Assembly: GCA_032718475.1 (NCBI GenBank)
Contig: JAUCBJ010008704.1
Coordinates: 1-60,268 of the forward strand
Length of the DNA: 60,268 nucleotides
Direction: 5' to 3'
Origin: Nemertoderma westbladi
Lineage: Eukaryota; Xenacoelomorpha; Nemertodermatida; Nemertodermatidae
Positions within the stretch are counted from its first letter, which is position 1, and the number at the start of each line of letters is the position of its first letter. Positions 42,917 to 54,355 of the stretch are shown one piece after another. The position numbers were made by a program, and so were the translations under genes. The notes under the pieces are model-generated. The model had not been told where the DNA came from and did no database searches. It saw only the letters and a list, made by a program, of their open reading frames with translations.

Positions 42917-43028
42917 CTCCATCTACAATTTCTACCTGAGAATTTCTTTTATCATAAACAGTTAGATGAGCACTGCTCTTTTTCTTTCCTTTACCCTTTG
43001 AACCTTTTTTCCCCTTTCCTTTCGGCAT
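42917..43028 (-). CDS. Putative first coding exon, Lys/Gly-rich N terminus
   Basis: On the minus strand an ATG at 43028-43026 opens 37 codons, MPKGKGKKGSKGKGKKKSSA then HLTVYDKRNSQVEIVDG, ending at a near-consensus donor, GGAG/GTATGT. The exon is 112 bp and leaves phase 1. Several axonemal proteins begin with a similar Lys/Gly run followed by an acidic segment, but this does not identify the gene. It is divergent from the SPEF2-like gene 3.5 kb away. Downstream exons were not found and might lie beyond the BEL insertion. Confidence 0.5.
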
Positions 43029-44932
43029 GGTTGAAATTACACTAAACTTTATAAAATAAAGTTAAAATATTCTAAATATAACGGTAATAACTTTAAGTGA
43101 CATATTTTTAAAACTTTTTGTTTCTCGAATAATTAATTCCATAACAATTTGATTTAATATAAATTAAAGCATTACATTAAACTTTTATTAATTTAGGTTG
43201 ATAATATAAATTTTTCCAATTTATCTAACTACAAACTATTTAATGACCGACATTGCGAATTTATATTCGCTCATTAATAAAAAAAAAAAAATTTACAAGT
43301 GAGACTAATTAATGATTTATCACGAAGTCTCCTCACTAATACATAGAACCCTAAAATAGTGCCACATTTCAGGCTATCTTAATATTATTCACCAATATTT
43401 CTTACCATTGGTACTCCACTTTGTGTTGTTGCCAGGCAATATTCATAAACATTAAACTAAATACAAAGCATTTCATGTTGATTTGCATTGGAGACAAGTA
43501 ACGATACTGAAGTACTGAAGTAGGCCTAAATATATCTATCTGCCTGGTTATTCTGTTTGAGGTTTGACCGTGACTACTTTGACGTACATGGATGTCCTAC
43601 TGTATAAATAATAATATGAAGTACAGTACATATAACATAATATAAGTAGATAGTAGGCCTACAAACATATATCTGCAATGCAGTATCTAATTAATTTACA
43701 GTATAATTTACTATCCACACGTACTGTAGTAGGTAGGTAACGTATATATATATATAAATACATAAGTAGCTAATCAAAAACATAAAATAGCTAGTAAAAT
43801 ATGAAAAATATAATATTAAATTTAATTGTAGGTGTTTTTTGGAACATGATAACTTATTGTTTTTGAAATTCACCTATAGACGGTCGCGGTGGTAACGTGT
43901 AGCTTCTTCACAAAGAATCACAATCACTGTTTTTACTCGAACTACAGTTATAAGTATCCAATAAGCTAAACAAGAACTAAATACGTGCATTGCTTATTAA
44001 ATCAACTAAAACATTAATTGAATAGTTGCATTGATATTTAAAGTTCCCAATAAATACCACACATATTTAGATAATCCCTTTTACACTTTTACTTGATAGG
44101 CAAGTAAAAGAAATTTTACTAGGCCTTCGACCCCGAGAAATATATGCTTTTACAGTAGGCCTACTGTCCCTCGAAAATGTGAATTACAAAGTCTGGCAAA
44201 AAAATGTTACTTTTTTTCGTAAAAGAAATAGTTAATGTTATCAAGATATTTTTCTATAATCCTGTAGTATACCATGGCATATTATTTATTTATATTTCCT
44301 TATTTAACTTTTTTTTCTAATTTTGATTTGTAATAGCGATATTTTTTGCTCCATCACGTGAAAACATGTTTTGAAAGTGACATTTTTGAATTTCATTAAT
44401 GTCTTCTGGTTCTTCCGGCTCTTCAAATTTTGAATTTTTTGCCAATTTTTATGACTTTTTTTTCAAAATTGGTACTGTATAACATTAACCTTATAGCAAT
44501 GATATAATTATCATTGGAACCGCAATAGTTGACGGTGTTAGTAGATGTAGACAAAGGCACATCCATAACAACAGCAGAGTCAATGGTTTTCAAGATTTTG
44601 ACAGATTCAATACTATTTTTTGTTACTATTTATAATAATATATAAATAAAAATATATATAAATTTACAATACTATTTATTGCCTTACTGAATTGAGGATT
44701 GGCTCATTCGAATCATATTGGTCGACTTAGTGGGTGTAGATAGGCCTACATGAATTCCTACGAAACAACAGTAGAACCAAACTCTTTTTTAAGATTTATT
44801 TTTTTCAGGAATCCAATCTTATCATTAGAAATGTTTTTGTTTATTTTCCAATTTAAAAATGTAAATTATTAACTCATGTCATGATTTCCTAATTGGAATT
44901 AGGCACCTCACACAGAGCAACTAGTTGCTCAC
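43029..44932. other. AT-rich intergenic DNA between divergent genes
   Basis: Long AT-rich stretch with several TAGGCCTA words and no supported gene. The upstream regulatory region of the exon at 42917-43028 should be here. Confidence 0.4.
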
Positions 44933-46134
44933 CCCGGGGCTGAACTAACTTTTAGTCGAAAATATTTCCCCAGACATTTTGACAAGATTTTTGAACTTCA
45001 TTCCGCTTTACTTATGAGAAAAATTTAATTAAAAAAAAAATTGTTGATGTCCGGGTTCAGAATCGTCCGGCCCCTATTTCCGGACTGTCCTGTTTCCGAC
45101 TCAGTTATACAACCGGACAGGAAATAATTCCCCCAAAATTTCTGAAACTATATTTGACGTACTATTAGTTAGGCCTATCTGAATAAAATAAACAAAAAAT
45201 TTAAAAAAACGGTCGATGTCCAATCTATTTCTTAATAATTATTAATAATTTGTTATAAATAAATTAGTGGGCTGGCCATGAATATGGATCCAGTTGGGGA
45301 AATAATTCCCCCGGGCATTTTGGTTAGTTATAACACATGACAACTTCTTTTCTAACGTAAATAACGGAAAAAAAAAGAGAAAAACTGTCGATGTCCAAGC
45401 TATTTATTATTCAACACAATTTTTAATAAATATGCTGTCAGAATGCGATACACCTATAGCCCAGAGCCCCGAAGTTAACTTATAGACTGGCTATTAGGTT
45501 TATATCGTCTGTGGAAGTTGCTACGAGTCTAATTTACCAGGAAATTATTAAAAAGAAAAAATTCAAATTGCTTTAACAACACTAAACATGCATAACTATT
45601 ATTAACTATTTACTAAATTGTTGCTCTTTATCGTCATCTTTCTGCATTATACTGTATATCGTTTTTTCGTTTTTTCTGTATTGACAAATTACCCCGGTGA
45701 TTTTCTCTACTGTTTTGAATTGCATGCCATTTTACTTCAAAAAATTTTTTTTTTTTGTCGATGTCCGGATTCAGAATTATCTTGGCAGAGTTCCGGACAT
45801 GCCTGATCCCATACCGGACACATGCGTTTTCAGTCTAAACAATTTAACAATTGGACATCGACCGTTTTTCATTATTTTTTTGTTTGTTTTACTCAGATGA
45901 CTAATAGTAAGTCAAATATAGTTTCAGAAATTTTGGGGGAATTATTTACTGTCCGGTTGTATAACTGAGTCGGAAACCGGACAGTCCGGAAATGGGGCCA
46001 GACGATTATAAACCCGGACATCGACAATTTTTTTTAAAATTAAATTGTTCTCATAAGCAAAGCGGAATGGAGTTCAAAAAACTTGTCAAAATGTCTGGGG
46101 AATTATTTTCGACTAAAAGTCAGTTCAGCTCCGG
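44933..46134. repeat. Large inverted repeat E
   Basis: Left arm 44933-45222 and right arm about 45852-46134 are inverted copies starting CCCGGRGCTGAACT and sharing TTTTAGTCGAAAATAATTCC-type sequence, TGATGTCCGGGTT, GTCCGGTTGTATAACTGAGT in reverse, and CGGTCGATGTCC. The centre contains further GATGTCC words. Just outside each arm lies a similar direct sequence, AGCAACTAGTTGCTCACCCC at about 44916 and AGCAACTTATTGCTCACCCC at about 46153. Small open frames on the right arm are by-products. Confidence 0.7.
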
Positions 46135-46227
46135 GATGTGCTGTAATCTTCCCAGCAACTTATTGCTCACCCCCTTTCGTAGAAACTTTCGCTGCAGAAA
46201 TAAGTGGCAACAACAAAAGTTGCTCTC

Positions 46228-46280
46228 AAAATTTTTTATTATTTATTAGGCCCCCCGCCTAACAAATAATAAAAAATTTT
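46228..46280. repeat. Hairpin with 24-bp arms
   Basis: AAAATTTTTTATTATTTATT plus AGGC at 46228-46251 pairs with its inverse at 46257-46280 with one mismatch, across a C5 loop. It lies 240 bp upstream of the SPEF2-like start. Confidence 0.85.
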
Positions 46281-46520
46281 TCTTAATACAGTATAATACA
46301 GTATATAATTATTATCAACACAAGATGAAGTATATTAATTATCATTATTTCTCGTACTGTATTATAATTTTATGAATAAATTAATTAAGTATGGGTCCCA
46401 TAATATTTTCTATGATTTAGACAATTTTTATATTATATCTTATTTTGCTATTATAATGACGTAGATAAGTAGCTGATTGGTTGATGGAATAGTTATTGCA
46501 GATAGTTTTTCAACCGAATT

Positions 46521-48587
46521 ATGACTGATATTCTGTGCAAGTGGTTGAACGATGAGGTTGGTTTATCCAAACACATCCAACCCAATGACATCGCCAAGGA
46601 TTTCGCCAGTGGATATCTATTGGGCGAACTCCTGCAAAAATACCAACTGCAAGACGACTTCGGGGCCTTTTCTCAGTCACAAGTTTCTAATTCCAAACTG
46701 AATAATTTTACTCGTTTGGAACCGTCGCTGAAACTGTTGGGAATTCCGTTCGATACAAATTCTGCACGATGGATAATGAACGGGAAGCCAGGAGATGCGA
46801 CTCGTCTACTTTACCAACTGTTTGTCGCCTTAGGGAACAAGAAGAGGTCAAACTTAACTCAGGCCGCCATGATGTCGATGAGAGCCAAGGCACCAGCAAA
46901 ATTAGAATCTCTACAACGTCCTATATACACTGAGAGATTGAAAACAATAGTCCCGCGGCAAACTGACCTCAATCTTGATGCAGTTTCGGCCCCTTTTCAA
47001 GAAAAGCGTCGAAAACTTATAGAAAAAAGTTTTATTGAGCGTTACCAGGACGACGAACGTTTGAGGGCATATTATCAGGATTTACGACAACAAAATCTTG
47101 AGAGGTCTAAAGAACAACAACGAAACTTAAGCGAAATGGTAGCAAAAATACAAGCAGCCATTGTTGAAATTCCAAAAGTACCAAATTATGCACTTAAAGC
47201 ACAGAAAATACGTCGAGAAAAAGCAAAACATTTTGTGGCAGAGAGCACAAAAAAATGCATTGCCGATTTTGAAGAGAAAATATTAAAAGCAACCCAAAGT
47301 AAGTTGCAAATGGGTGAAGGGGATCAAACAGCAGATCAAGAAAACAAACTGATTGAATATATACGCGAACAAAGTGAACTGACTGAAGCTAAACCGGATA
47401 ATATAGAGCTAATTAGATTAAGATCCAATGAGTCATATATTAATAAAACTAAGAAAAGGTTGGACGAAGACCAGGCAGCTAGGTCCGAAAGGGAAAAACG
47501 CAGGCGTAAGGTTCTTATTGATCAGCTGAAAGCACATGACACCATAGAGGACATTAAAAGAGAAGAAGCTCTTGTCAATAGATTGATGCGTCAGTCTCAA
47601 CAAGAACGTCGCATAGCAGTGCAGCTCCTTCAGACCAGACATGAAAAGCAAGTAATCATACAAAATCGGGAATTTCGACAGCGACAATATGAAGAGAGGC
47701 GGAAGTTTGAATTTTTGGATGCGTTAGAACGCGAGGGCGAAATGTGCCGCTTAGCAAAGGAATCGTATGCGACCCAAATAACGGAAAATAAAGAACTACA
47801 TGAAAAAATTATGCATGAACGCGCACAAGATAAATATGAAAAACATTATCAAATATGCCTGGAAAATTTATTGCAAATTGTTGACATGTCGACAAAGATT
47901 GGTGAATATAACCATCTTACGGACAATCTAGTTCCATCTAAGCTTTTCCAAGAATGGAAATCTCTATATTGTGCTGGACTACCGTTATATGAGGAAGAGC
48001 TATTACCTGAGTTAGAAGAGCAGGTAGATGAAGAAGGTAATATTATTGTTGTTGACCGAACAGCTAATATTGATAGCGAATTTGAAAAAGAAAATATTCT
48101 TGATGAAAGTGACTTCGCAGATTATAGGGAATATTATGGAGAGTGGGCTTCTCTCGAATCTAATTTCCAACAACCTTCCAGGAATATTGTTCTGGGTCAT
48201 ATTATACACCGACTATATAATATTGTCCACCCACCCCCTGAGCCCAGCCCTCCACCCCAACTACCAGCATTTCCAATAAAAGCAGCGGTTTTGGGAAAAT
48301 ATTATGCTGGAAAGTCAACACTGTTGCATAATCTAGCAGAAAAATATAGGTTGCAGATACTTTCCTCGGAAGAGTTGATTCACCAAGCAGTATTTGCCCA
48401 TCAATCTGGTGAGCAAGAAGTAATTACTCCACCACCAACACCTGTGCCCCAAACACCACCGCCAAGTAGTACTGCAGATATACATGTTGTAGCAGGCGAT
48501 AATGTCGACTCAAAATTGGTGTGTAAATTAGGTTGCAGCTTACAGTTTTATTATGTCAATAAAATGTGTAAGACAAAGGATCGTTAA
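46521..48587 (+). CDS. SPEF2: SPEF2-like sperm flagellar protein, N-terminal part
   Basis: 688 open codons. Residues 1-105 are the SPEF2/SPEF1-type calponin-homology domain (LCKWLNDEVGLSKH, FASGYLLGELLQKY). Residues about 150-450 are Glu/Arg/Gln-rich coiled coil. Residues about 585-605 begin the adenylate-kinase-like domain, with Walker A in VLGKYYAGKSTLLHNL. In animals SPEF2 (about 1800 residues in human) sits in the axonemal central-pair apparatus and is needed for sperm tail assembly. The reading frame stops soon after the P-loop, with SPEF2-like sequence ending near residue 665. A donor-like G/GTGTGT near 48520 suggests the true transcript splices on to exons not seen here. The first 2 kb have no introns although the vertebrate gene is intron-rich. 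A 3'-truncated copy is the alternative. Confidence 0.88.
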   Translation: MTDILCKWLNDEVGLSKHIQPNDIAKDFASGYLLGELLQKYQLQDDFGAFSQSQVSNSKLNNFTRLEPSLKLLGIPFDTNSARWIMNGKPGDATRLLYQLFVALGNKKRSNLTQAAMMSMRAKAPAKLESLQRPIYTERLKTIVPRQTDLNLDAVSAPFQEKRRKLIEKSFIERYQDDERLRAYYQDLRQQNLERSKEQQRNLSEMVAKIQAAIVEIPKVPNYALKAQKIRREKAKHFVAESTKKCIADFEEKILKATQSKLQMGEGDQTADQENKLIEYIREQSELTEAKPDNIELIRLRSNESYINKTKKRLDEDQAARSEREKRRRKVLIDQLKAHDTIEDIKREEALVNRLMRQSQQERRIAVQLLQTRHEKQVIIQNREFRQRQYEERRKFEFLDALEREGEMCRLAKESYATQITENKELHEKIMHERAQDKYEKHYQICLENLLQIVDMSTKIGEYNHLTDNLVPSKLFQEWKSLYCAGLPLYEEELLPELEEQVDEEGNIIVVDRTANIDSEFEKENILDESDFADYREYYGEWASLESNFQQPSRNIVLGHIIHRLYNIVHPPPEPSPPPQLPAFPIKAAVLGKYYAGKSTLLHNLAEKYRLQILSSEELIHQAVFAHQSGEQEVITPPPTPVPQTPPPSSTADIHVVAGDNVDSKLVCKLGCSLQFYYVNKMCKTKDR

Positions 48588-51181
48588 TCGCATGGTAATT
48601 AACTGTAGAATAATGATAAAAATACCACTGAAATATAAAAAAAATAATAACAGCTTAAATAAATTTTGAGGAGAACTCTAATAGTAGTGCCTAGAAAGGC
48701 CTTGATGTTATGATAAGGAATTTTAGTGGGATAATAAAATAAATAAACATTACAGTTTTATTTTAACTTCGAAATTGAATTTTTGAATATTATTCCATAT
48801 TGGTAGGCCCCCCTTCATCAAATTCAATATTTTGACTGAAGTAGGCCCCCTACATACTTTAGCAGCTTCAAACTACAGTACTGTAAATGTACAAGGCAGA
48901 CTAGACAGGGGTGTGTTTTTATCAACTTTTAGATAGAACACGATACGAAAAAAATACTAAACTTTTTTCGTATTTCGTATCGTATCTTGGAATTTTCGTA
49001 TCGTATCGTATTTTCTATAAACTGTATTCGTATCGTATCGTGAAAAATTGTATTCGTATCGTATCGTGAGAAATTGGTTCGTATCGTATCGTATCGTATC
49101 CTGTCCCTGGTTATAACTAAAAGTTATGTTGTGGTTGTGGGGTTTTACTGGTCGCTAATTTCATTTCAAACGTCAGTTTTCTCTTTTAACGAACACTAGG
49201 GCCTATATACATCTCAAAAATAAGGAAAGCATTCCAACTAGCTGCAAATTTTGTTATGGCGGGTTATTGTTTGTGATTTCATTTCCGATATAAGTTTTCG
49301 TGTTTGATGTCATCCACATTATCTGTCCAGCAGTCGGTTATATTTTGACGAACAGACAGACAGTAATGACATACAGACATGATGCTGTCAAATGAGTTAA
49401 CTGAAATTATTAGATAGATAAATTTCGCAATGAAATGTTTTATTCCAAATTTGAACTAGTCTGCAGGCTAGTGAAATATACTGTAGGCATACAGTACACG
49501 TTCGTGGGGCCTTCGCGCAGCACGAGAGCCTATATTAGAAAGTACATTATACTAATCTCTATTAGATATACGAAAACTGTCTTTCCTAAAATATAAATGA
49601 GTGAAGGCGATGCTATCAGTTAATGATAAACTAGTTGTAAAAACAGATATCCATTTCAGTTTGCCCTTAGACACTTTAACTGTCACTTGTAAACCTTCTA
49701 ACTAGGACTATTTAAGTTAAGTATGACATTTTTAGTTTTACAATACTCTTCTCCTTCATTAGGCTCGTTGTACATAATTTCCCTAAACGGAGACTAACGA
49801 CCTTTGTAACTGTACAAAGTCTCGAAACTGTGAGAGTAACTGCTGATCTGATTTATGGCAGATGGATACTCGTATCCACTGTAAACTCGTTGCGTTCGTT
49901 CGTTTTTGACCAAACTTGAGATTCTTTCTAAACTTTTGCCGGACTACATACGTACCAAGTTTCGTTTATTTTCATTAACGAATGACCGAGTTATTAGCGA
50001 TCAAAGATTTACGACGATGACAAGATGACGACGACAGACAACTCGCCAATGGCACCCTATGCTAAGGCTTCGCTCACTTCGTGGCTCGCCCCACAATTTT
50101 AAATATACATTTTTTAAATGAAACCTTTCATGACGTCACACTTTTTTTAAACAATTGATCCAACATTTTTGACAAACATAAGATTAGGATTATTTTACTA
50201 CTGTATAATCTAATACATTACTGTACTCAAATACTCTTACTGTATCTATAACTAGAAAGCCAGCAAGCTGGCTTTAAACGAACCCTCAAACCCTCAAAGC
50301 CCCTCAAACCAGTACTCTCTCACTCTATCCCAGACAGTAATCAAACATCAACTGTTAGTTTGTATAATGTATTTCCCCGCCAGCTCGATAGCTCTTCCCA
50401 GTGAATCCTATGGGAATATCATTGTAAGCCCTGGGCCGTTCAAATGTTTTATAGGTTGATGATAATGAATAAGGAGGGACCCAACTAACACAACGTTTGT
50501 CAATGGACGGTCTCCTTATAGCTTGGTGGCTTATAGCTTACTGGCTTTTCTAGTTGAATCATATTATTCTGCAACCAATAATGTACTCTTTTAAACGAAT
50601 TAGTGCGTCTTTTTGCCCGTCTAACAAATTTTGGCGACGTTCTGTGCGAGATTGGCGATATTTGAAAAGATTCTGAGGCTCAAATATGTTGCTCAAATGA
50701 CTGAATAGCCCTAATAAAAAAGTTGGTGCATACTGGACTAGTTGAAATCGGTGAAATTCGACTTTAAATTTTCAAAACCGCTATTTTTCAGTGACCCCCT
50801 GATCGAAACGCCACAAAAAATATACAGTCTTGTGCGCAACCAAAATTTATGTAGAGTTTGTTATTAAACTTTTTGCGTTCTGCTTCAGTTTTTGAGATAT
50901 TGGATGGTTATACTGTACACACACCCACATCTGTTTTTAAACGGCTCAACTCTTGACAAGAACTACCCTGGCCTATTAATAGGCAGGTTCGTTAATACCT
51001 GAATACAGTAATTATAATAGAACAACAAACCTTGCCGTAATTTTTTTATTACTTCTTCTTATACTGTAAATTTAGCTACACAGAAACAGGATCCCTCAAA
51101 CGTAATTTGAACGATTTATAAATAAACAGTATAATATTATGGGTTTGTTCAGAAGTGGAAAAAATGAGAAGGCGCGTCACC
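48588..51181. other. Intergenic or intronic DNA with CGTAT repeats
   Basis: At 48955-49102 the pentamer CGTAT recurs about twenty times in short blocks. AATAAA-like signals occur near 48657 and 48733. Around 49850-50100 there is a dispersed-repeat-like stretch (TACCAAGTTTCGTTTATTTT, ACGACGACAGACAACTCGCC). I see no further exon of the SPEF2-like gene. Confidence 0.45.
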
Positions 51182-51254
51182 GGGGGTTGAACCAGCGCTA
51201 TACGTACGTTTCGGCCTAACAGGCCTCATCAGTAGCGCTAACCAGCTCAGCCCC
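51182..51254 (-). ncRNA. Type I hammerhead ribozyme with tRNA-like A and B boxes
   Basis: Read on the minus strand: stem I strand AGCGCTA, then CTGATGA, stem II GGCC-TGTTA-GGCC region, GAAA, a very short stem III ACG-TA-CGT, the cleavage triplet GTA, and the second stem I strand TAGCGCT. All core nucleotides of a hammerhead are present and stem I pairs perfectly over 7 bp (51194-51200 with 51233-51239). Predicted cleavage is between 51201 and 51200. Outside, GGGGCTGAGC faces ACCCCC, extending stem I. GAGCTGGTTAGCG and GGTTCAACCCC resemble Pol III A and B boxes. Such minimal stem-III hammerheads are known from Penelope-like elements, SINE-like repeats and satellite DNAs of animals. Confidence 0.87.
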
Positions 51255-51474
51255 TAGTATCAACTGGCAGCAATACTCGAGCTGAATATTTATTTATTTG
51301 TACTTCCCTCCTGTTTCACTCTAGCATACTTGAGGCCGTTAGGTCCGCAGTTAGTGATAGAATATATGCAACTTAACAGTTGCAAGAGCTCATCTACAAA
51401 TGTATAAATAAACAGACTGGACTGGTGAATTTTACCTTCACTTCTCAAGCTCACTAATTCGCGGTTCGGATGGA

Positions 51475-51894
51475 TTGCTATATCTTAATATATCTTATTA
51501 TGGGTCTGAGTCTGTACTCCCAGATATTCCCATTGGCGATATCTCCTTTGCAGAAGTGAAGGCTGCTGCAAAGAGCATTAAGACCAATCGTGCCAGTGGA
51601 GTAGATGGTGTTCCCCCTGAGGTCTTTAAAATACCTGAGTGTTTAAAGCTCATCTATCCCATCATAGTAGACATGTATCGAACAACAAGAGTCCCACAAG
51701 AAATGAAAACAAATAAGTTGGTGCCAGTTCCCAAGAAGGGCAACCTAACACTCTATGGTTCTTTTCGGGGAATCTCATTGATCTCGATTGCTGCAAAGCT
51801 ATACAATAGGATTCGATTAAATCGCATCAGGGATCCCATTGAGAGACTGCTCCGTGGAAATCAGAATGGGTTCCGTAAAGGGCTCATTCCATGA
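51475..51894 (+). pseudogene. LINE reverse transcriptase, 3'-truncated fragment
   Basis: 139 codons carrying the first blocks of a non-LTR reverse transcriptase: KTNRASGVDGVPPEVFK, LVPVPKKGNLTLYGSFRGIS, KLYNRIRLNRI and QNGFRKG. The family pattern breaks directly after GFRKG, where RS.. and the palm with its catalytic aspartates should follow, and the frame stops three codons later. No endonuclease is visible upstream. It is a dead fragment of a LINE of undetermined clade. Confidence 0.8.
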
Positions 51895-53121
51895 AAAGGT
51901 CAACCTCCCCACTAATTTCTGAAAATGAGATGTAGCTTTGAATTTATACTTATTTTAGGTCAAAATTTATCATACTTCATGAATTCAGTGCTAAAAATTG
52001 TATCAACACAGGTGGTTTATCAAAAATAGTCGAATTACAAATTATGCACCTGCTCTGCACAAAATGTGAATAAAAGTGTGCAAAAGTTTCGTTTCCTGTA
52101 GGCACTTCCTATGACCAATAAATTAACATTTCTGAGCATGTACCAAATCAAAAACAAACCCATTTTCGAATTTGTTTCGTTTTATTTAATTTCACCAGTG
52201 TTTCATTCCTCTGTAATGAAATCAATAAAGTTAATCTTGTGATGTCCCATACTTTACCTAAAATAGTGAAATTTGTAGTTTATTCACAGAGATGTAACTC
52301 AGCCTAATCACCCAGTGGAATGCAAAGCACGTTTGTGTTGCGTCATCGTATAAAACAATCTTCATTCCCTCAGAAATATCATGGCGGCCAATTGAAAATT
52401 GTCCCATACTTTACCATCAAAATGGCGATTATATTAGTGCACTGTATTAATGTAATATGTGAAGCCATGAGTGTTATAATACTCTAAGGTCATAGTCGGC
52501 CGTAAGAATAGGAGTCTATATTTTAACTGAGAATCATTCCTCAGTCAAGAAATCCTTGGGTTTATGCATGTGGGGCGAGACACGTAGTCGGCGAGCCTTG
52601 GCATACGGTTCATATAGGGCAAATGGGGCATGTCCGTCTGTCTGTCTGTCCGTCCGTCCGTCTGTCTGGTAAATGTTTGAACGCGAATTTCTCTGCATCG
52701 CTGGTTCGGAATTGAACCAAACTTAGTAGGTAAGTAGTAGAGAGAAAGTTTAGAAAGTTTGTAAAGTTTGGTGAAAAATCATGCAGTCTGACGTCAGCTA
52801 CGACAGATTATGTAGTTTTTAGAAAATGTTAAATTTCTCGGGAAGGCCTCATTTTCCTGAGCTGAAATTTTGGTGGCCTGTAGAGAATCATGAAGTCTAT
52901 CTTTTACGAAATTGAAAAGTTAAGACATTTAATTGGGGATCCGCTAGAGACTCAGAAGTAATGACATAGGCCTACCGGTACGGTACTGCTGTACAGTGCT
53001 GCACTGGTAAGTACGAAATTGCAGAATAACAATTTGACACCACCTAGCGGATTAACATATGATTGTATATCGAATGAATACATTTATAGCATGGGATATT
53101 GGGTCCAAACTAGACATGCCC
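51895..53121. other. Intergenic DNA with dispersed-repeat sequence
   Basis: Contains TCCCATACTTTACC twice (about 52246 and 52404) and a GTCCGTCTGTCTGTC stretch near 52630 followed by sequence of a kind seen in dispersed invertebrate repeats. No gene is supported. The last five bases, TGCCC, would be the target duplication of BEL copy 2 if confirmed at its far end. Confidence 0.4.
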
Positions 53122-54355
53122 TGTAAAAGCTTCTGTGGGATATAACTGGCCCCTTTTGCTTCGCAATCCAGTTTCCCCCCAGGCGCTGGAATACTCTAAA
53201 AAGGTTCTCTAACTGTATATATATTCCCCTCGCCCGCAAGGTACCGTTACAGGTGTTTTAACGGACATAAAAGTCATTCTGTTATATACGTGTTTTGGCG
53301 GACATGGTAAGGCAAAAAACCTGTAATGCACCAACTACCTTTCACAGCTTAGCCGTGATGATTCATATTACGACATCTAACAGCTGGTTGCTGACATGGA
53401 AACAGCCATTGGATGCATGGTTCTTTGTTTGGCTTGAGCCAATCAGAGCGATTTTTCCTGTCGACGTGTAGCTTTTCAGCCGATCATAAGGAGAGTGTTC
53501 AGTCTTACTGCTCTTACTTGATACTTTGTTGATATTGCTGTCTAAGCCAGAAACACCGGCTTTTTGGGAAGAACTCTAGTAAACTGCTTAGATTATAGAA
53601 AGTATAACTGTTACCGGCGGTGTTACCTCACTTAATTTAACTGCACTAATCATATTGTTTGTACTGCTATTTACCGTCAGTTATTAATTGTATCTATTTG
53701 TTGATGGAAATATTGCTCTTTGGAGAATACGGATAAATCACCCAAAATTCCCAATTTTCTTGATACACTACAGGTTAGAGAGGCGGGCTATATATAACAA
53801 TTGCGATTTATATCAATGTGGTGTGTATTGAATCTAATGTTATTTAGTAGACACTACCTGAGTCAATTGCTGTTCTCTTTATGTGTGATCAAATATACTG
53901 ACGGTCGGCAGAATAGTGTGCATGGTTGTGAGTGTGATGTGACTGGTAACAAAGCATTTCCTAAAGAATGCGACTTATACTTTAATCATAAGCCTTATCG
54001 TTGCGTTTAGTATAAGTCCTAGCTCTGTTTAAATAGATAGAGCGCCACGTCCTAAAGGAACTGTTAATATTTCCCGAAAGTTAATAATATCTGTCAGAAA
54101 TTACATATTAGTGATCTATCGAATAATACAATAGGTTTACACTGCAACCTTACACTGCAATAATAAAATCTAAGCATCCGAATTCAGCCTCCCGGGTGTA
54201 GATCCATCGGGTGAATGATCGCGCATGGGCTGGCTTCGGCTAATGTTTTGTTTATTAGCATAAAATATTGTCGTATGCTAAAGGTGTGTTAATTAACTAA
54301 AAGACATATAAATTTTGGCAGGTTAAACTGCTAAAGGTCTTCAAAAGCGCGAACA
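53122..54355 (+). repeat. 5' LTR of BEL copy 2
   Basis: Homologous to the copy 1 LTRs; for example the reverse complement of CAGTTCCTTTAGGACGTGGC and of GACCTTTGGCAGTTTAACCC is present. Many substitutions and small indels separate it from copy 1. Confidence 0.85.
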
